Positions 42,882-51,961 of a stretch of 64,000 bases of DNA are shown in pieces; positions within the stretch are counted from its first letter, which is position 1; the number at the start of each line of letters is the position of its first letter. Made by a program: the position numbers and the translations under genes. The notes under the pieces were generated by a model that ran no database searches, was not told the DNA's origin, and saw nothing but the letters and a program-made list of their open reading frames with translations. Origin of the DNA: UBA11574 sp963752565 (lineage in GTDB: Bacteria; Desulfobacterota; Desulfobacteria; Desulfobacterales; UBA11574); assembly GCA_963752565.1 (NCBI GenBank), contig CAVVZC010000003.1, positions 186,001-250,000 on the forward strand, given 5' to 3'.

Positions 42882-43264
42882 TCCAGCATAATTCATGAAG
42901 AATTTATCTGTCCTTAAAATATTCAAGATTGTACTAAAAATACGATAAGGTAATGGCTCCAGCTCTGCTATGCGAGTCCAGATAATTTTTACCGCCCGCT
43001 TCGCTCGAGGCGCGGAGGGCGCAAAGATTAATATTTATCCATTGCCGTTGAGAGGACGGCAATGGATAAGCTCTCAGTCCCGCTAAAAGCGGGACGGAAA
43101 AGTTACATGCCGTATATTGTTCTGGGGGGATAGCAATTAATTGAAGCAATCTGTTGCCCGAAGGGTTGTGTCATTTTGCTTTTCGGCGTCTCAGCGAAAA
43201 TCAAAAAATAGAGAACTCTGCGTTCTCTGCGTCTTTGCGGTGAAATAATATTATTAGATGGGAG
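42882..43264. other. non-coding gap with low-complexity repeats
   Basis: About 380 bases without an ORF of protein-like character. It holds GCGCGGAGGGCGCAAAG (43010) and CTCTGCGTTCTCTGCGTC (43214), words of a further iterated repeat type (CTCTGCG), plus GTTGCCCGAAGGGTT at 43152, resembling one end of repeat R. Confidence 0.4.
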
Positions 43265-43444
43265 TCAGTGGACGTCCATATCCACATGATGACTCACACA
43301 ATCCCAAACCCCTTTGGGATCACATTCCCGGCAGTGGTAGTGTTCACCATAAATAAGGTTGTGTTTGTAGTCAACGGCTTCATCTTTACGCACCCGGACC
43401 CCACAGTGCGCACAGTCAACATATTGAATGTCTTCTTTTTTCAT
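43265..43444 (-). CDS. small zinc-ribbon protein
   Basis: A 59-residue ORF starting MKKEDIQYVDCAHCGVRVRK and ending with a histidine-rich tail (SHHVDMDVH). CAHC and, 24 residues on, CREC form a treble-clef or zinc-ribbon type site. The ribosome site is weak. It lies downstream of the 79-residue gene on the same strand. No named family. Confidence 0.6.
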   Translation of the reverse strand: MKKEDIQYVDCAHCGVRVRKDEAVDYKHNLIYGEHYHCRECDPKGVWDCVSHHVDMDVH

Positions 43445-43495
43445 GGTTTGCTGTGCAAGAACTTTTTTATAGTGGCTCCAATATAAGGACGGATA

Positions 43496-43735
43496 TTATT
43501 CCTCTTTTTCTTCGGGTTTTATTGGCTTGTGCATCGGCAGCCCATAAAGCGTATCAATCCAATACTCACAGTTTTCCGGGCCTATCTCTGCCACTTCACG
43601 CCGGAATTTTGCGCAAATCTCCAACCCTTTTTCCTTGGCGCCCGGAGGAAACCCTTTTTCATCGGACAAATAGCGTTTCTCAAGCTCATCGATCTTTTTC
43701 ATATACTCTTCGTAAGTGATTTCCTCTATGGCCAT
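43496..43735 (-). CDS. hypothetical small acidic protein
   Basis: A 79-residue protein starting MAIEEITYEEYMKKIDELEK, helical and acidic, with a GGGAG ribosome site before ATG. It has no cysteine cluster or membrane segment. Likely co-transcribed with the zinc-ribbon gene downstream. Function unknown. Confidence 0.55.
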   Translation of the reverse strand: MAIEEITYEEYMKKIDELEKRYLSDEKGFPPGAKEKGLEICAKFRREVAEIGPENCEYWIDTLYGLPMHKPIKPEEKEE

Positions 43736-43817
43736 GTATGCTCCCTTATATCAATTTTCATGATACTATTCCGATTCAATACTGTGTTATTCAAAAGGTT
43801 TATTCTAGATGCTGAAA

Positions 43818-43900
43818 CGGTTGGCCGGTTAGCCCGTTTGCCGGTTGACCCGTTCATCAATTAAAACCGGCGAACCGGACAACGGGCAAACAGGCTAACC
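43818..43900. repeat. empty stem H inverted repeat
   Basis: GGTTGGCCGGTTAGCCCG, TTTGCCGGTT on one arm face AACCGGACAACGGGCAAAC and GGCTAACCC on the other. The iterated word is CCGGTT/AACCGG. It is far more GC-rich than its surroundings and abuts the stop codon of the next gene. Confidence 0.75.
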
Positions 43901-43901
43901 C

Positions 43902-44295
43902 TTATAACAATCCGTTTTCAACTTCCTGTACGGCTTTATTGGTATTTTGAACCACTTCTTTAAGAGCATCCGATTGATAGGTCTCGATACCAACCGATCC
44001 CATATCATTGACTTTATCAAAAGCACGCTCTTTTTCAACGTGGGTTGCCAAAGCTTTTGTAGCCTCAAGCAGTCTTAAGCTTGCTTCCCCGTCCGTATCA
44101 GAGTCTTTTGGTCCGTTTTCAACGTCGCTTATTACCTTTCTGGTATCTACAATTAAATCATAAAATTTGTCCGATAGATGATAGTCCATACCACTGCATC
44201 CCCCGGCAGAGGCTTTGTCAAAAACATACTCGTTTATCAATATAGGTTACCAGAGCTTTTGCAGCCTCAAACAGTGTCAAAAACTCGGCCTTCAT
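43902..44295 (-). CDS. hypothetical helical protein with internal repeat, frameshifted
   Basis: From an ATG at 44295 with an AAGGAG site the frame reads MKAEFLTLFEAAKALVTYID and then meets a stop; a one-base shift in the TTTTT run near 44225 continues FDKASAGGCSGMDYHLSDKF to 43902. With the shift removed, the protein is about 130 residues with two similar halves (ALVTYIDK ... FDKASAGG and ALATHVEKERAFDKVNDMGS), so it is an internally duplicated helical protein. Function unknown. Confidence 0.5.
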
Positions 44296-44344
44296 TTGTA
44301 TCTTCTCCTTTGTGCTTTTCGAATCTTACATTACCGTCAAGTAT

Positions 44345-44422
44345 ATAGGACACAGATTTTCACAGGTATACACAGATATTATTTTATTAATTTAAAATCC
44401 TGATAATCTGTGCCTGCCCTAT
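44345..44422. repeat. stem G inverted repeat
   Basis: CACAGATTTTCACAGG and ACACAGAT on one arm face ATCCTGATAATCTGTG and CCTG on the other, a short form of the same iterated-word architecture. No gene is enclosed. Confidence 0.55.
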
Positions 44423-44511
44423 GAAATGTATTTTCTTTTTCTATTTCATCGGGGTGAATCAGTGTCCAAAAAAGGATGTTCCTATACCGTCAAGTTGCAT
44501 ATGAATTCGGG

Positions 44512-45777
44512 TTAAGTGCTTTGATCCGTTTCACCCTGCTCTTTCTCTTGCTGACGTTTGTCAATTTCATCCTTGAATCTTGCGGCAAACGCTGTCTTGA
44601 AAGCTTCGATTTCCATGGCTTCGTCGTGTCTGCCCAAAAAGGTCAGGGCCATACCCTTGAACACCAGGGCTTCCTCGATATCCGGGTTTAGGGCCAGGGC
44701 ATCATCAAAGTACGGCAGGCTTTCTTCGTATTTTTGCAGACCCAGCAGGGCATGGCCCTTGGCCGCCAGGGCATGCGCATTGTCGCCTTGCTCTGCCAGT
44801 ATTTGATCTAAAATTTCAATCGCCTCTTCACAGCGGCCCATATCGTTCAGGGCAAGGGCCTTAAACTGCATGGCCAACACATTTCCCGGTCTGAGAGCCA
44901 GCTCTTTGTCACAACAAAACACGACCTCTCCCAAAAGCCCTTGTTCAGCCAGCTTCGAGGCCCCCTCCATCCAGGATATTTTATCTTCCGAAGTGACGTC
45001 GATGACTTGCATCATCAGAGCCTCGTAGGTTTGCTCGATGGTGTGACGACCGGTACGCGCCACGGGCACGTCATGGCCTGGGAGGATGTTTTCAATCTCT
45101 TTTTCCATGAGCTGCCTGAGCCCGTACAGGTAATGGTCCAGGCTGCCGCCGCCGGCTTTGTCAGCATCTGATATGGTGTTGGGCAGTACGGTGTCACCGG
45201 TAATGGCCGTTTTGGTCGCCGGGTGATACAGGCAGATACTGTCGATGGTATGGCCGGGTGTGTGGATCGCTTCCCATTCAAAGCCGCTCAGATCAAGGGT
45301 TTCACCTCCTTCTATTTCGGTCAGAGAAAATCCGTATTCTTGGAGCGTTTTTTTAAATTCCATGGGACCGGCGGCATGAATGATAATCTCGATCTCTTTT
45401 TTTTCCCAGATTTGGGGGATTCTCAAAAATTCGAACACGCCCATGCAGTGGTCGCGGTGCCCGTGGGTGAGAACGATCTTCTTGATGTCCAGAACATTGT
45501 ATCCCAATTTTTCAAGCTCATTAAAAATGGTGTAATCATTTCCCGGATCCACGATGGTCAGGGTGTCACCGGCAAGGGCATAGACGTTGCTGGAATGGTG
45601 ATACCCGATCAGAAACTTGCTGTTTTCAAAGACAGGATCCGATATCTTGAGAATCTCGACTAATAGACAGCCATCCCGGGTGATCCGGCTCTTCCTTGGG
45701 TACTCTTCATCCTCTACCAGCGGTTTTGGTTCTTCATCCGGGTTCTGTTTGTCTTCTTTTTTGGTTTCTTCGGTCAT
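44512..45777 (-). CDS. metallo-beta-lactamase fold hydrolase with TPR tail
   Basis: A 421-residue protein. After a lysine/glutamate-rich N-terminus, residues 40-270 form an MBL-fold hydrolase with VLTHGHRDHCMGV (H-x-H-x-D-H), HTPGHTIDSICL and TGDTVLP metal ligands. Residues 290-400 are tetratricopeptide repeats (LALNDMGRCEEAIEILDQIL, ALLGLQKYEESLPYFDDALA). The enzyme part is glyoxalase II-like; the TPRs may hold a protein partner. Complete, with an AAAGGAAAC site before ATG. Confidence 0.85.
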   Translation of the reverse strand: MTEETKKEDKQNPDEEPKPLVEDEEYPRKSRITRDGCLLVEILKISDPVFENSKFLIGYHHSSNVYALAGDTLTIVDPGNDYTIFNELEKLGYNVLDIKKIVLTHGHRDHCMGVFEFLRIPQIWEKKEIEIIIHAAGPMEFKKTLQEYGFSLTEIEGGETLDLSGFEWEAIHTPGHTIDSICLYHPATKTAITGDTVLPNTISDADKAGGGSLDHYLYGLRQLMEKEIENILPGHDVPVARTGRHTIEQTYEALMMQVIDVTSEDKISWMEGASKLAEQGLLGEVVFCCDKELALRPGNVLAMQFKALALNDMGRCEEAIEILDQILAEQGDNAHALAAKGHALLGLQKYEESLPYFDDALALNPDIEEALVFKGMALTFLGRHDEAMEIEAFKTAFAARFKDEIDKRQQEKEQGETDQST

Positions 45778-45800
45778 TTTGTTTCCTTTGTAAACCTTTC

Positions 45801-46284
45801 TAATTATTAATAATTAGTTGTTAATTGTTAATTGTTAATTATTTTTTCCCGCGTTTTTTAGAAGTCTTCACGCTGGCACCCATAATTCTACAAAGTTCAT
45901 CACACTCTTTTTGCAATTCCATACACTCTTCAATTGATAGCATTTTGCTCCGTATAATGATTTGCAGCCAAACTGCTGTTTCATTAAGTTCTTTTAACGA
46001 GATCTTTAACTTATGTATAAAATCTTTCGAACTTTCTGCGGAACGAGCCTCAGCATAATTAGGCGCAGGCGAAGTTCCGCTCCGTAATAATTGACCAGAG
46101 ACATGTTTTCCAACTGACGATTTCGGCAATTTTGCAGTAAATTTAATAATGCTCACTGCAAAATCAATAAGTCTCTCCTGAATATCATCGCCTTTTGCCA
46201 TAGTTAATAGTCAATAATAATTAACAATTCTCCAATAGTTAACAATTAAAAATTAATATTAATAGTTAATTATTAATTATTAGC
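45801..46284. mobile_element. stem E inverted repeat enclosing a four-helix-bundle gene
   Basis: The left flank iterates TTAATTGTTAATTA-like words (45801-45843); the right flank carries the complements (AACAATTAAAAATTAATATT, TTAATTATTAATTATTAG; 46201-46284). Words are pure A/T with a few C/G, unlike stems A and D, but the layout is the same. Confidence 0.7.
45839..46201 (-). CDS. four-helix-bundle protein
   Basis: A 120-residue member of the 23S intervening-sequence/S23 family, diverged from the other three in the window: QLLRSGTSPAPNYAEARSAE and LKISLKELNETAVWLQIII are the diagnostic segments. The end is basic (KTSKKRGKK). It fills the space between the arms of stem E almost exactly. Passenger role likely. 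Confidence 0.88.
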   Translation of the reverse strand: MAKGDDIQERLIDFAVSIIKFTAKLPKSSVGKHVSGQLLRSGTSPAPNYAEARSAESSKDFIHKLKISLKELNETAVWLQIIIRSKMLSIEECMELQKECDELCRIMGASVKTSKKRGKK

Positions 46285-46363
46285 AACCCTGATCCCCGCC
46301 ACCTGATTAATACATTAAGGCCCAAATGACAAGCCCAATTTTCGCGCAAACAGGCAAAATAAA

Positions 46364-46396
46364 ATCCCCCTCTCCGAACAAACCGAAAAGGGGGAT
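46364..46396 (-). terminator. terminator of the CoA-transferase operon
   Basis: On the minus strand AATCCCCCTTTTCGG and the complementary AGGGGGATT form a strong hairpin followed by TTATTTT. It lies 50 bases after the last gene of the operon. A second GC hairpin (CTCCCCTGC/GCAGGGGAG) sits between it and the stop codon. Confidence 0.75.
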
Positions 46397-46446
46397 TATT
46401 ATTTCAATTGTGCCACTCCCCTGCAAGCAGGGGAGAGGGTGTTTTG

Positions 46447-46888
46447 TTATGGGTTTATGATGGCTATCCGATGATAGTCCAGAGTATAATCCAATTTCAT
46501 CTTGTCATCCGGCCACCACTTCTTGCTCATCTTTTCTTCGCCGGGATAGACGTCTTTACCGTCTATCTTCTCAATGTGCAGATCGGCAAACATAAATGCT
46601 GTGAGCTTGTGTGCTGTTACCACATCAGACGGAAGCAAGACGACAAGGCCGGTCTCCTTGGTGGTTTCCCACTCAAACGCTTCATTGGGAGCTGATACTT
46701 CCGCACCGGTTTTGCCGGAGTAAATTTTGAGCAGCTTGCCGGAAACCTTCATTCCCGGCTTCATGTCAAATTCCTCGAACAGCTCATCGGATATGTGCCA
46801 CCAACAGGCTCTCATGTTGGCAGCGGTATATGCTTTTACGAGCATGGGATCAAAGCCGCAGACTACCCACTCGACATTTTTCAGGCAT
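46447..46888 (-). CDS. hypothetical protein of the CoA-transferase operon, frameshifted start
   Basis: A strong AAGGAGG site precedes an ATG at 46888, but this frame (MPEKC) stops after 12 codons. Adding one A to the A run near 46880 joins MPEK to NVEWVVCGFDPMLVKAYTAA and on to the stop at 46447, giving about 146 residues. The body contains CWWHISDELFEEFDMKPGMK and GLVVLLPSDVVTAHKLTAF. Without correction an internal start at 46845 would be used. No family recognised; last gene of the operon. Confidence 0.55.
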
Positions 46889-46899
46889 ATTAAACCTCC

Positions 46900-47181
46900 T
46901 TATTCACTTTCGTCGGTTTCCACTTTCCTCAACTGGTCGCGAAGATCTTCAACCTGGCTGTAGCAGTAATCCATGAACTCTTTGGCCTCAGAATCGCTGA
47001 GATGTTCCGTCTCACGCAATCTGGTGACATAGGGATAAAGTTGCTCCTGGATCTCTTCGGTGAATTCCAGAAGCACATACTCGTTATCCCCGTCAGGGGA
47101 TGCCCAGCTGAGAAAACCTCTTTTCCAGTTGTTCAGCATCTGCTTGAGGGTGTCGAGTTCTTGATGGACGTTTTCTTCCAT
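46900..47181 (-). CDS. hypothetical helical protein of the CoA-transferase operon
   Basis: A 93-residue acidic, helix-rich protein starting MEENVHQELDTLKQMLNNWK and ending QVEDLRDQLRKVETDESE, probably a coiled coil. Its ATG lies right after the stop of the upstream gene, indicating coupling. It has no cysteines except one near the end. Function unknown. Confidence 0.6.
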   Translation of the reverse strand: MEENVHQELDTLKQMLNNWKRGFLSWASPDGDNEYVLLEFTEEIQEQLYPYVTRLRETEHLSDSEAKEFMDYCYSQVEDLRDQLRKVETDESE

Positions 47182-47182
47182 G

Positions 47183-47416
47183 CTACTTCTTCTTCTTGTC
47201 TTCAAAGGCATAGCACTTCTTGACCACGTTGAAATCTGCTACACACCAGTAATGGGGCCAGTGGATCTTCTTGCACCAACCGATGATGTCTGCGGGCGGA
47301 AACTTGGAGTCCTTGAGAACCGGCTTCAAGCCCCGGCAGTTCCAGCATATATGGTCACTCGATTTTTCCGGAATCAATATGGTATCCAGAAATTCTTCAG
47401 GTGTTAACTCTGCCAT
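47183..47416 (-). CDS. cysteine-rich small protein of the CoA-transferase operon
   Basis: A 77-residue protein starting MAELTPEEFLDTILIPEKSS. It contains CWNC, a later WCKK, YWCVAD and KKCYAF, so at least five cysteines with His nearby, suggesting a metal or FeS site. A GAAAGGAG site precedes the ATG. Family not recognised. Confidence 0.62.
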   Translation of the reverse strand: MAELTPEEFLDTILIPEKSSDHICWNCRGLKPVLKDSKFPPADIIGWCKKIHWPHYWCVADFNVVKKCYAFEDKKKK

Positions 47417-47435
47417 GAGACACTCCTTTCTCTAG

Positions 47436-47768
47436 TTACCAGTCCTTGACTTCGCCGGCAGCGAGTTTCTGCTGATACTCCTCCCAGACCTCGGGCGACA
47501 GTTTCTGAATATCCCAGTTGAAACCGAAACTTCCGGCCAAACCGGCAGACGGCGGTTGCGGACGCCATCCCCGCATCGGTCGGCCCCGGATGCTGAACTT
47601 GACCATGTCGGCGATACCGGTCAACCAGGACCTTGGCATGCACTCGTACGGTCGGGTCCGGCCCTCGGTACCAGGCCTGTAGTTGGCATAGCCCTCATAC
47701 GGCTTGTCCGCATACAGCGGGCTAATGTCCGGCTTCTCACCGGGTCTTTCTTCGGGACCCTTGTACAT
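47436..47768 (-). CDS. hypothetical small protein of the CoA-transferase operon
   Basis: A 110-residue protein rich in Pro, Gly, Tyr and Arg in its first half (YKGPEERPGEKPDISPLYAD) and ending SPEVWEEYQQKLAAGEVKDW. It overlaps the preceding zinc-ribbon ORF by 32 bases in another frame; a frameshift that fuses the two is possible. No known family. Confidence 0.55.
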   Translation of the reverse strand: MYKGPEERPGEKPDISPLYADKPYEGYANYRPGTEGRTRPYECMPRSWLTGIADMVKFSIRGRPMRGWRPQPPSAGLAGSFGFNWDIQKLSPEVWEEYQQKLAAGEVKDW

Positions 47769-47922
47769 TGAAGCCGTTAATCATGTGGATGTAGTACACC
47801 GTACCGCACTCGGCACAAGTGATCTTGCCTTCCCAGTTCCAGAAATAGTATGGGTCGAGGTAGTTGATGGTGTCACAGTCTTTGCCATCCACTTCTTTTT
47901 TGCACCAGATTATATCACACAC
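47737..47922 (-). CDS. small zinc-ribbon-like protein of the CoA-transferase operon
   Basis: A 61-residue ORF with a GTG start at 47922 and an AAGGAGG site. It has CDIIWC at the N-terminus and CAEC near residue 40, a two-knuckle metal site, with a Tyr/Trp-rich middle (YLDPYYFWNWEG). Its last 12 residues lie over the start of the next gene. Small zinc proteins accompany some thiolase/CoA-transferase systems, but no homology is claimed. Confidence 0.55.
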   Translation of the reverse strand: MCDIIWCKKEVDGKDCDTINYLDPYYFWNWEGKITCAECGTVYYIHMINGFNVQGSRRKTR

Positions 47923-47938
47923 AGTACCACCTCCTTTT

Positions 47939-49358
47939 TTAGATCCAGGCCTTGTCATACCACTCTTGGATTTGAGCTGAGCGGATATGCCGAGCCAGTC
48001 ACGGTAGATCTTCTTGTTGTCCGCACCCACCGGACGCCAGTGCCAGTTGATCCTTCTCGGGGTTTTTTCCATATGTCCGCAGCTGTAGCCGCAGTGGACC
48101 AGCATATCGCCGAACAGAGGATCGTCCAGCCACCGGACCGTGCCTCTCTCCCTGAAGTGCGGGCTCTCGTAAATCTCGCGGTCGTTGCGGACCGGTTCGG
48201 CCAGAATACCGGCATCTTGCAGGATCTTGGCAACTTCGGACCTGGATTTGTCTTCGGCCCATTTTTCCAGAGCCGTGTAGATCTCCACCTGAGCTTCGCC
48301 TTCGACCCGTTCATTGTGAGATTTGTACTTGTCGAAAAGACCCTTGTTCCCGGTTATGGCGCACAGCTCTTTGAAGTCCTCATCCTGGAAGGCGCTGACC
48401 ATGACATAGCGCGCACAGAACTTGTCCTGCGGGTTGTCGGCATCCGGAAAATCGGACTTGCCGCACAGGATGATGCCGTGCGCCGCCAGTTGGGTGTCCC
48501 AGTTGCCCCAGCGCTGGCGGACGATACCGAACTTGCCGTACATGGGCAAGGTATGTCCGAGCATCCGGGTCGGGACCTGTACCTGGGAGAACTCGATCAT
48601 GGTGCCCAGCCCGGTCTTGCGGCGATGGTGAATGGCCGCCAGGATCGAGCAGGTGATCAGGTTGCCGGATTGCCAGTCAATGACCCAGTTGGTCTGCTTG
48701 GTGGCATGGCCGCCCATGAACTCGTGCATACCGGTTACCGAGGCGAGTCCGGCGTGGGCCTGGCCCAGGATGTCGTAGGAACCGCCGAAGATTTTGGGAC
48801 CGTAGCCGAAACCGCCGCCCCAGACATAGATGAACCGGGGGTTGATTTCGGAAAGGTACCGGTAGCTCATCTTCCACTTGTCCAGGGTTCCCGGCCGATA
48901 CAGCTCGGTCAGCCCGTCGAACTTTCTTCACCAGCCCGTAAAAGATCTCCACCATCTCGGGGATGTGGTAGTCCATGGTCAGAAAGTACTTGTTGGGGTT
49001 GGCGTTGGTGAAACCCAGACCGGTTCCGGTCGTGGGACGGGTGTCGTGGAGCGGATACAGATAGCACTCGTTAAACGGGGATGTGTGCCGCATGGCATCC
49101 CCCATCCTCGGCATCTCGATCTTGACCACCTCGAGCACCATGTTCGGCCAGGTTGGCCACAGAGTGCGGCGTGAAGATGTACATGGTGCAGCTCAGCCAC
49201 TTGAGGCCTTTGAGCGCCTCTGGGCTTGGTGTGTTCGTTGCCCACGTCAAGAGCTTCTTGCAGTACTCTTCGTAGGGCATCTTCATCTCATCCATCTCGC
49301 CTTGACTCTTGGGGCCTGGCAGGTCTTCTATGCGTGTTACTCTTGGGTCTTTTGCCAT
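47939..49358 (-). CDS. CaiB/BaiF-family CoA-transferase 2, three frameshifts
   Basis: Conceptually a protein of about 470 residues from MAKDPRVTRIEDLPGPKSQG (AAAGGGGGTG ribosome site) to QEWYDKAWI and TAA. It belongs to the type III CoA-transferases: MVLEVVKIEMPRMGDAMRHT, FIYVWGGGFGYGPKI, MHEFMGGHATKQTNWVID. The present sequence breaks the frame near 49150, near 48927 (an extra A in GAAGAAAG) and near 47970. Between breaks there are no stops and the protein is well conserved, so sequence error or very recent decay is more likely than an old pseudogene. It pairs with the other CoA-transferase, as in two-subunit BbsEF-like enzymes. Confidence 0.75.
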
Positions 49359-49381
49359 TAGATCACCCCCTTTGCTTGAGT

Positions 49382-50844
49382 TCATTGACCTTGGTCTGGT
49401 CTCATTCCACACCATTTCATGTAAATTTCATAGTTGTCAAATCCTAGGTCTCTGCCCATCCATTTGCACCTGAAGGGCGCATAGACCTGATAGGAGGCCG
49501 GGCTCGATGCGATCAGCAGCGGGCCGTAGTCGGTCTCATGGACGTACTGCCAGGGGCGGTACTTGAAATGGGGGAATTCAGCGACCTCGTCGATGTACAG
49601 AACCGGCCCGGCCGCAAGCTGGTACTCGAGCAGTTTTGCTTCAGCTTCGACCCTGCATTGGTCTCTGAGCCAGCGGGTGGTCACGGAATAGACCTTGATC
49701 AGGGCGTGCAGGGCGTTCCTGGCCCCCACCTCCTTGAGGAAGGGATCTTCGTGGATCAGCCGGCCGAACTGGTCGTAATCGCGCTCAAGGCAAAAGCCGA
49801 TGTTGTACCAGAGCTTGTCGGTCTGCCCGCCGATCATCATGTACCCGTCCTTGCAGGGGTTCCAGGCATACTGGTTCAGGTTGGGGTCCCAGCCGCCGGA
49901 TCGGCCTTTGATACTGGCATTGAACCCGTACCAGGTAATATCAAAGTCGATGCATGTCCATCAGCGTTTCAGCGCCGGTGACACTCGATCATCTGGCCGG
50001 TGTTGCCGAGTTCGTCACGCCAGTAAAGGGCCGCGCAGGCGTTGAGGAATGCCTGACCGCCGGCCACATAGTCTTCCAGCCAGATACCCGAACGGGTCGG
50101 GTCGCCGCCCTTGCCGCGGGGCAGAAGGTCCTGGGCCAGACCGGTGTTGTGCACCCATGCATTGGCACAGCTGCCAAAGGGCGCTAATTCCCACTGGCCG
50201 AACTTGGACTGCTTGTCCTTCCAGGCGCCCCATTGGCCGATAACACCCACCCAGATATAGATCATCTTGGGGTTGGCTTCCTTGAGCTGCCGGTAGCCGA
50301 TGCCCAGGTTGTCCATGTATCCGGGGGGCATCCCGTCGATCAACACATCGACGTTGGCCGCCATTTTCGTGAAGATTTCCTGGCCTTCTGCGGTCTCCAC
50401 ATCCAGGGTGACGCAGTGCGTGTTCACCGTCTCGGCGACGAACTCCATACCGCACTTTTCGCCGGTTTCCTGATTTTCCAGCAGATACTCTTCGCGGCCA
50501 AAGGGCGTCAGCTTCCTCAACGGATCGCCGCCGGGGGGTTCTATGGAAACACATTCGGCCCCGGCTTCGCCGAACAAAGACGTGGCAAACTTGTGACCCA
50601 ACCGCCAGAGGCCGATATCCAGCACCCTGAGATGTGCCAGAGACTCATCTTTCGCGTATCTTTTTTCGAACTTGAGGTTTTTCTCGGCCCATTCACAGAA
50701 TTCCAGCGCCTTCCGTTTTTCATACACCGGTTTTACGACATCGTAGGAAACCACCGGTGTAACCGGGTAGGGTCTGACATCCATATCCATAAGACCAATG
50801 GTGTCGGCCCGGCTGTTTATTTCAATATCTCTTTTTTCTGCCAT
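49382..50844 (-). CDS. CaiB/BaiF-family CoA-transferase 1, frameshifted
   Basis: The first gene of the minus-strand operon, about 485 residues if repaired. The start MAEKRDIEINSRADTIGLMD has a TTGGAGG site. Typical elements are LRVLDIGLWRLGHKFATSLF, AECVSIEPPGGDPLRKLTP, GIWLEDYVAGGQAFLNACAA (catalytic Asp region) and a C-terminal part GRDLGFDNYEIYMKWCG. The frame is broken between about 49930 and 49990, probably by two single-base changes; the second part (DFDITWYGFNASIKGRSGGW) resumes immediately. Transfers CoA between carboxylic acids; substrate unknown, an aromatic or alicyclic acid is plausible given the divergent ligase. Confidence 0.78.
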
Positions 50845-51961
50845 ATTTTACCTCCAAAATAGTTTAAATTCCACTTAAGAATTTATCCAGAGTCATTTTC
50901 AGTATCAGAGGAACGGCATTAACTCCTCCTTACTGACTTTTTATCACCTCCTTTCCAGTTGAAATTCGGCTCGATTAAACGCCGAAGCTAAAACGACCTT
51001 TTTGTGTCGATGGATTATGTTTGCCTCTGCGGTCGAGCTTATTCCTAATTTTAATCCTCTATCTCGGTCGTTTTTCTTTACGCTTTATTCAAAAAGCGTA
51101 AAGATCTTGCATCACCTCCTTTGGGTAATAAAATGAAAATAAGAATCGATTTAAAACGATAGTACTGAAAAAAAGTGACCTAATTTATGGTTGTCAGTTT
51201 GAAACAAGCAGTTAAAAACGTGAACTAATTTATGTATGAATTATATTCAGTGAATGCAATTTTCGGGTTGAGTTAATGTTAAGGACAAAAAGTGAATTTG
51301 ATTCAGCATGGAGTCTTTTTTTAAAATTCTTTAGAAAATTTTGTCAAGAGCAAAAAATGAATTTTATTCAAAAAATTGCGCAAATTCTCGCTCAAGCCTC
51401 GTATGACAAGGGTTTATACGCTTTCTTCCTTAAAACACGCCATGACTAAAGGAAGATCGAAAAGATATGTTCAAATGTTTTTTAAATCGCGTTGAATGTC
51501 GCATAAAATACTACATATAGGATATGATATTTCTAAAAACACTTTATGAGGTATTTATTATATAGAACCACGCAAACTGAAACGATACATTTTTCCATGA
51601 CCTCGTACCGAACAAAAGTACTTTAAAAACGAATATTTTTTTACCTTGCAATTTATTGCCGGATATCTTATACGCAAATGTTTGAGAGCTTTTCCAAAAT
51701 GATATTTATCCAGTTTTTAGCCGTAAGGCTCATGAAAAATCTTTCAATCGGTCCCAACATTTTTTGGAAAGGAGGTGAATTTTTAAAAAATTGGTCCGGG
51801 GCATATACCCGAATGTCTGCCGGGATGGAATTTAGCAAAAATCAACGTTAGATCAATCAAACTTATGCATGCAGGCTGCAAAAGGGATATACCCTCGGCT
51901 GTTAATAGATAGGCACATGTTACATTAATCAGACAATAATAAAATTAGGGAGGTTTATGCT
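50845..51961. promoter_or_regulatory. long divergent leader with orphan ribosome sites
   Basis: 1.1 kb between the CoA-transferase operon and the ligase, AT-rich and without a normal gene. On the minus strand near-perfect Shine-Dalgarno sites occur at about 51111-51122 (AAAGGAGGTGAT, followed by the seven-codon ORF MQDLYAF) and 50944-50955 and 50920-50928. An inverted repeat CTTTACGC/GCGTAAAG (51078-51105) overlaps the mini-ORF. On the plus strand AAAGGAGGTGAA at 51769 also has no gene. Attenuation or leader-peptide control is possible but inferred. Confidence 0.45.

Noticed and set aside
43268..43486. 72-residue plus-strand ORF
   Set aside because: Hydrophobic shadow of the zinc-ribbon gene on the other strand, which has paired CxxC motifs.
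47704..49011. 435-residue plus-strand ORF
   Set aside because: It is the antisense of CoA-transferase 2 in a GC-rich stretch; the minus-strand frames match a known family while this one has no domain.
50920..51122. 16S rRNA 3' end fragment
   Set aside because: The ATCACCTCCTTT match is only about 12 bases and lacks any further rRNA sequence; it is better read as minus-strand ribosome sites.
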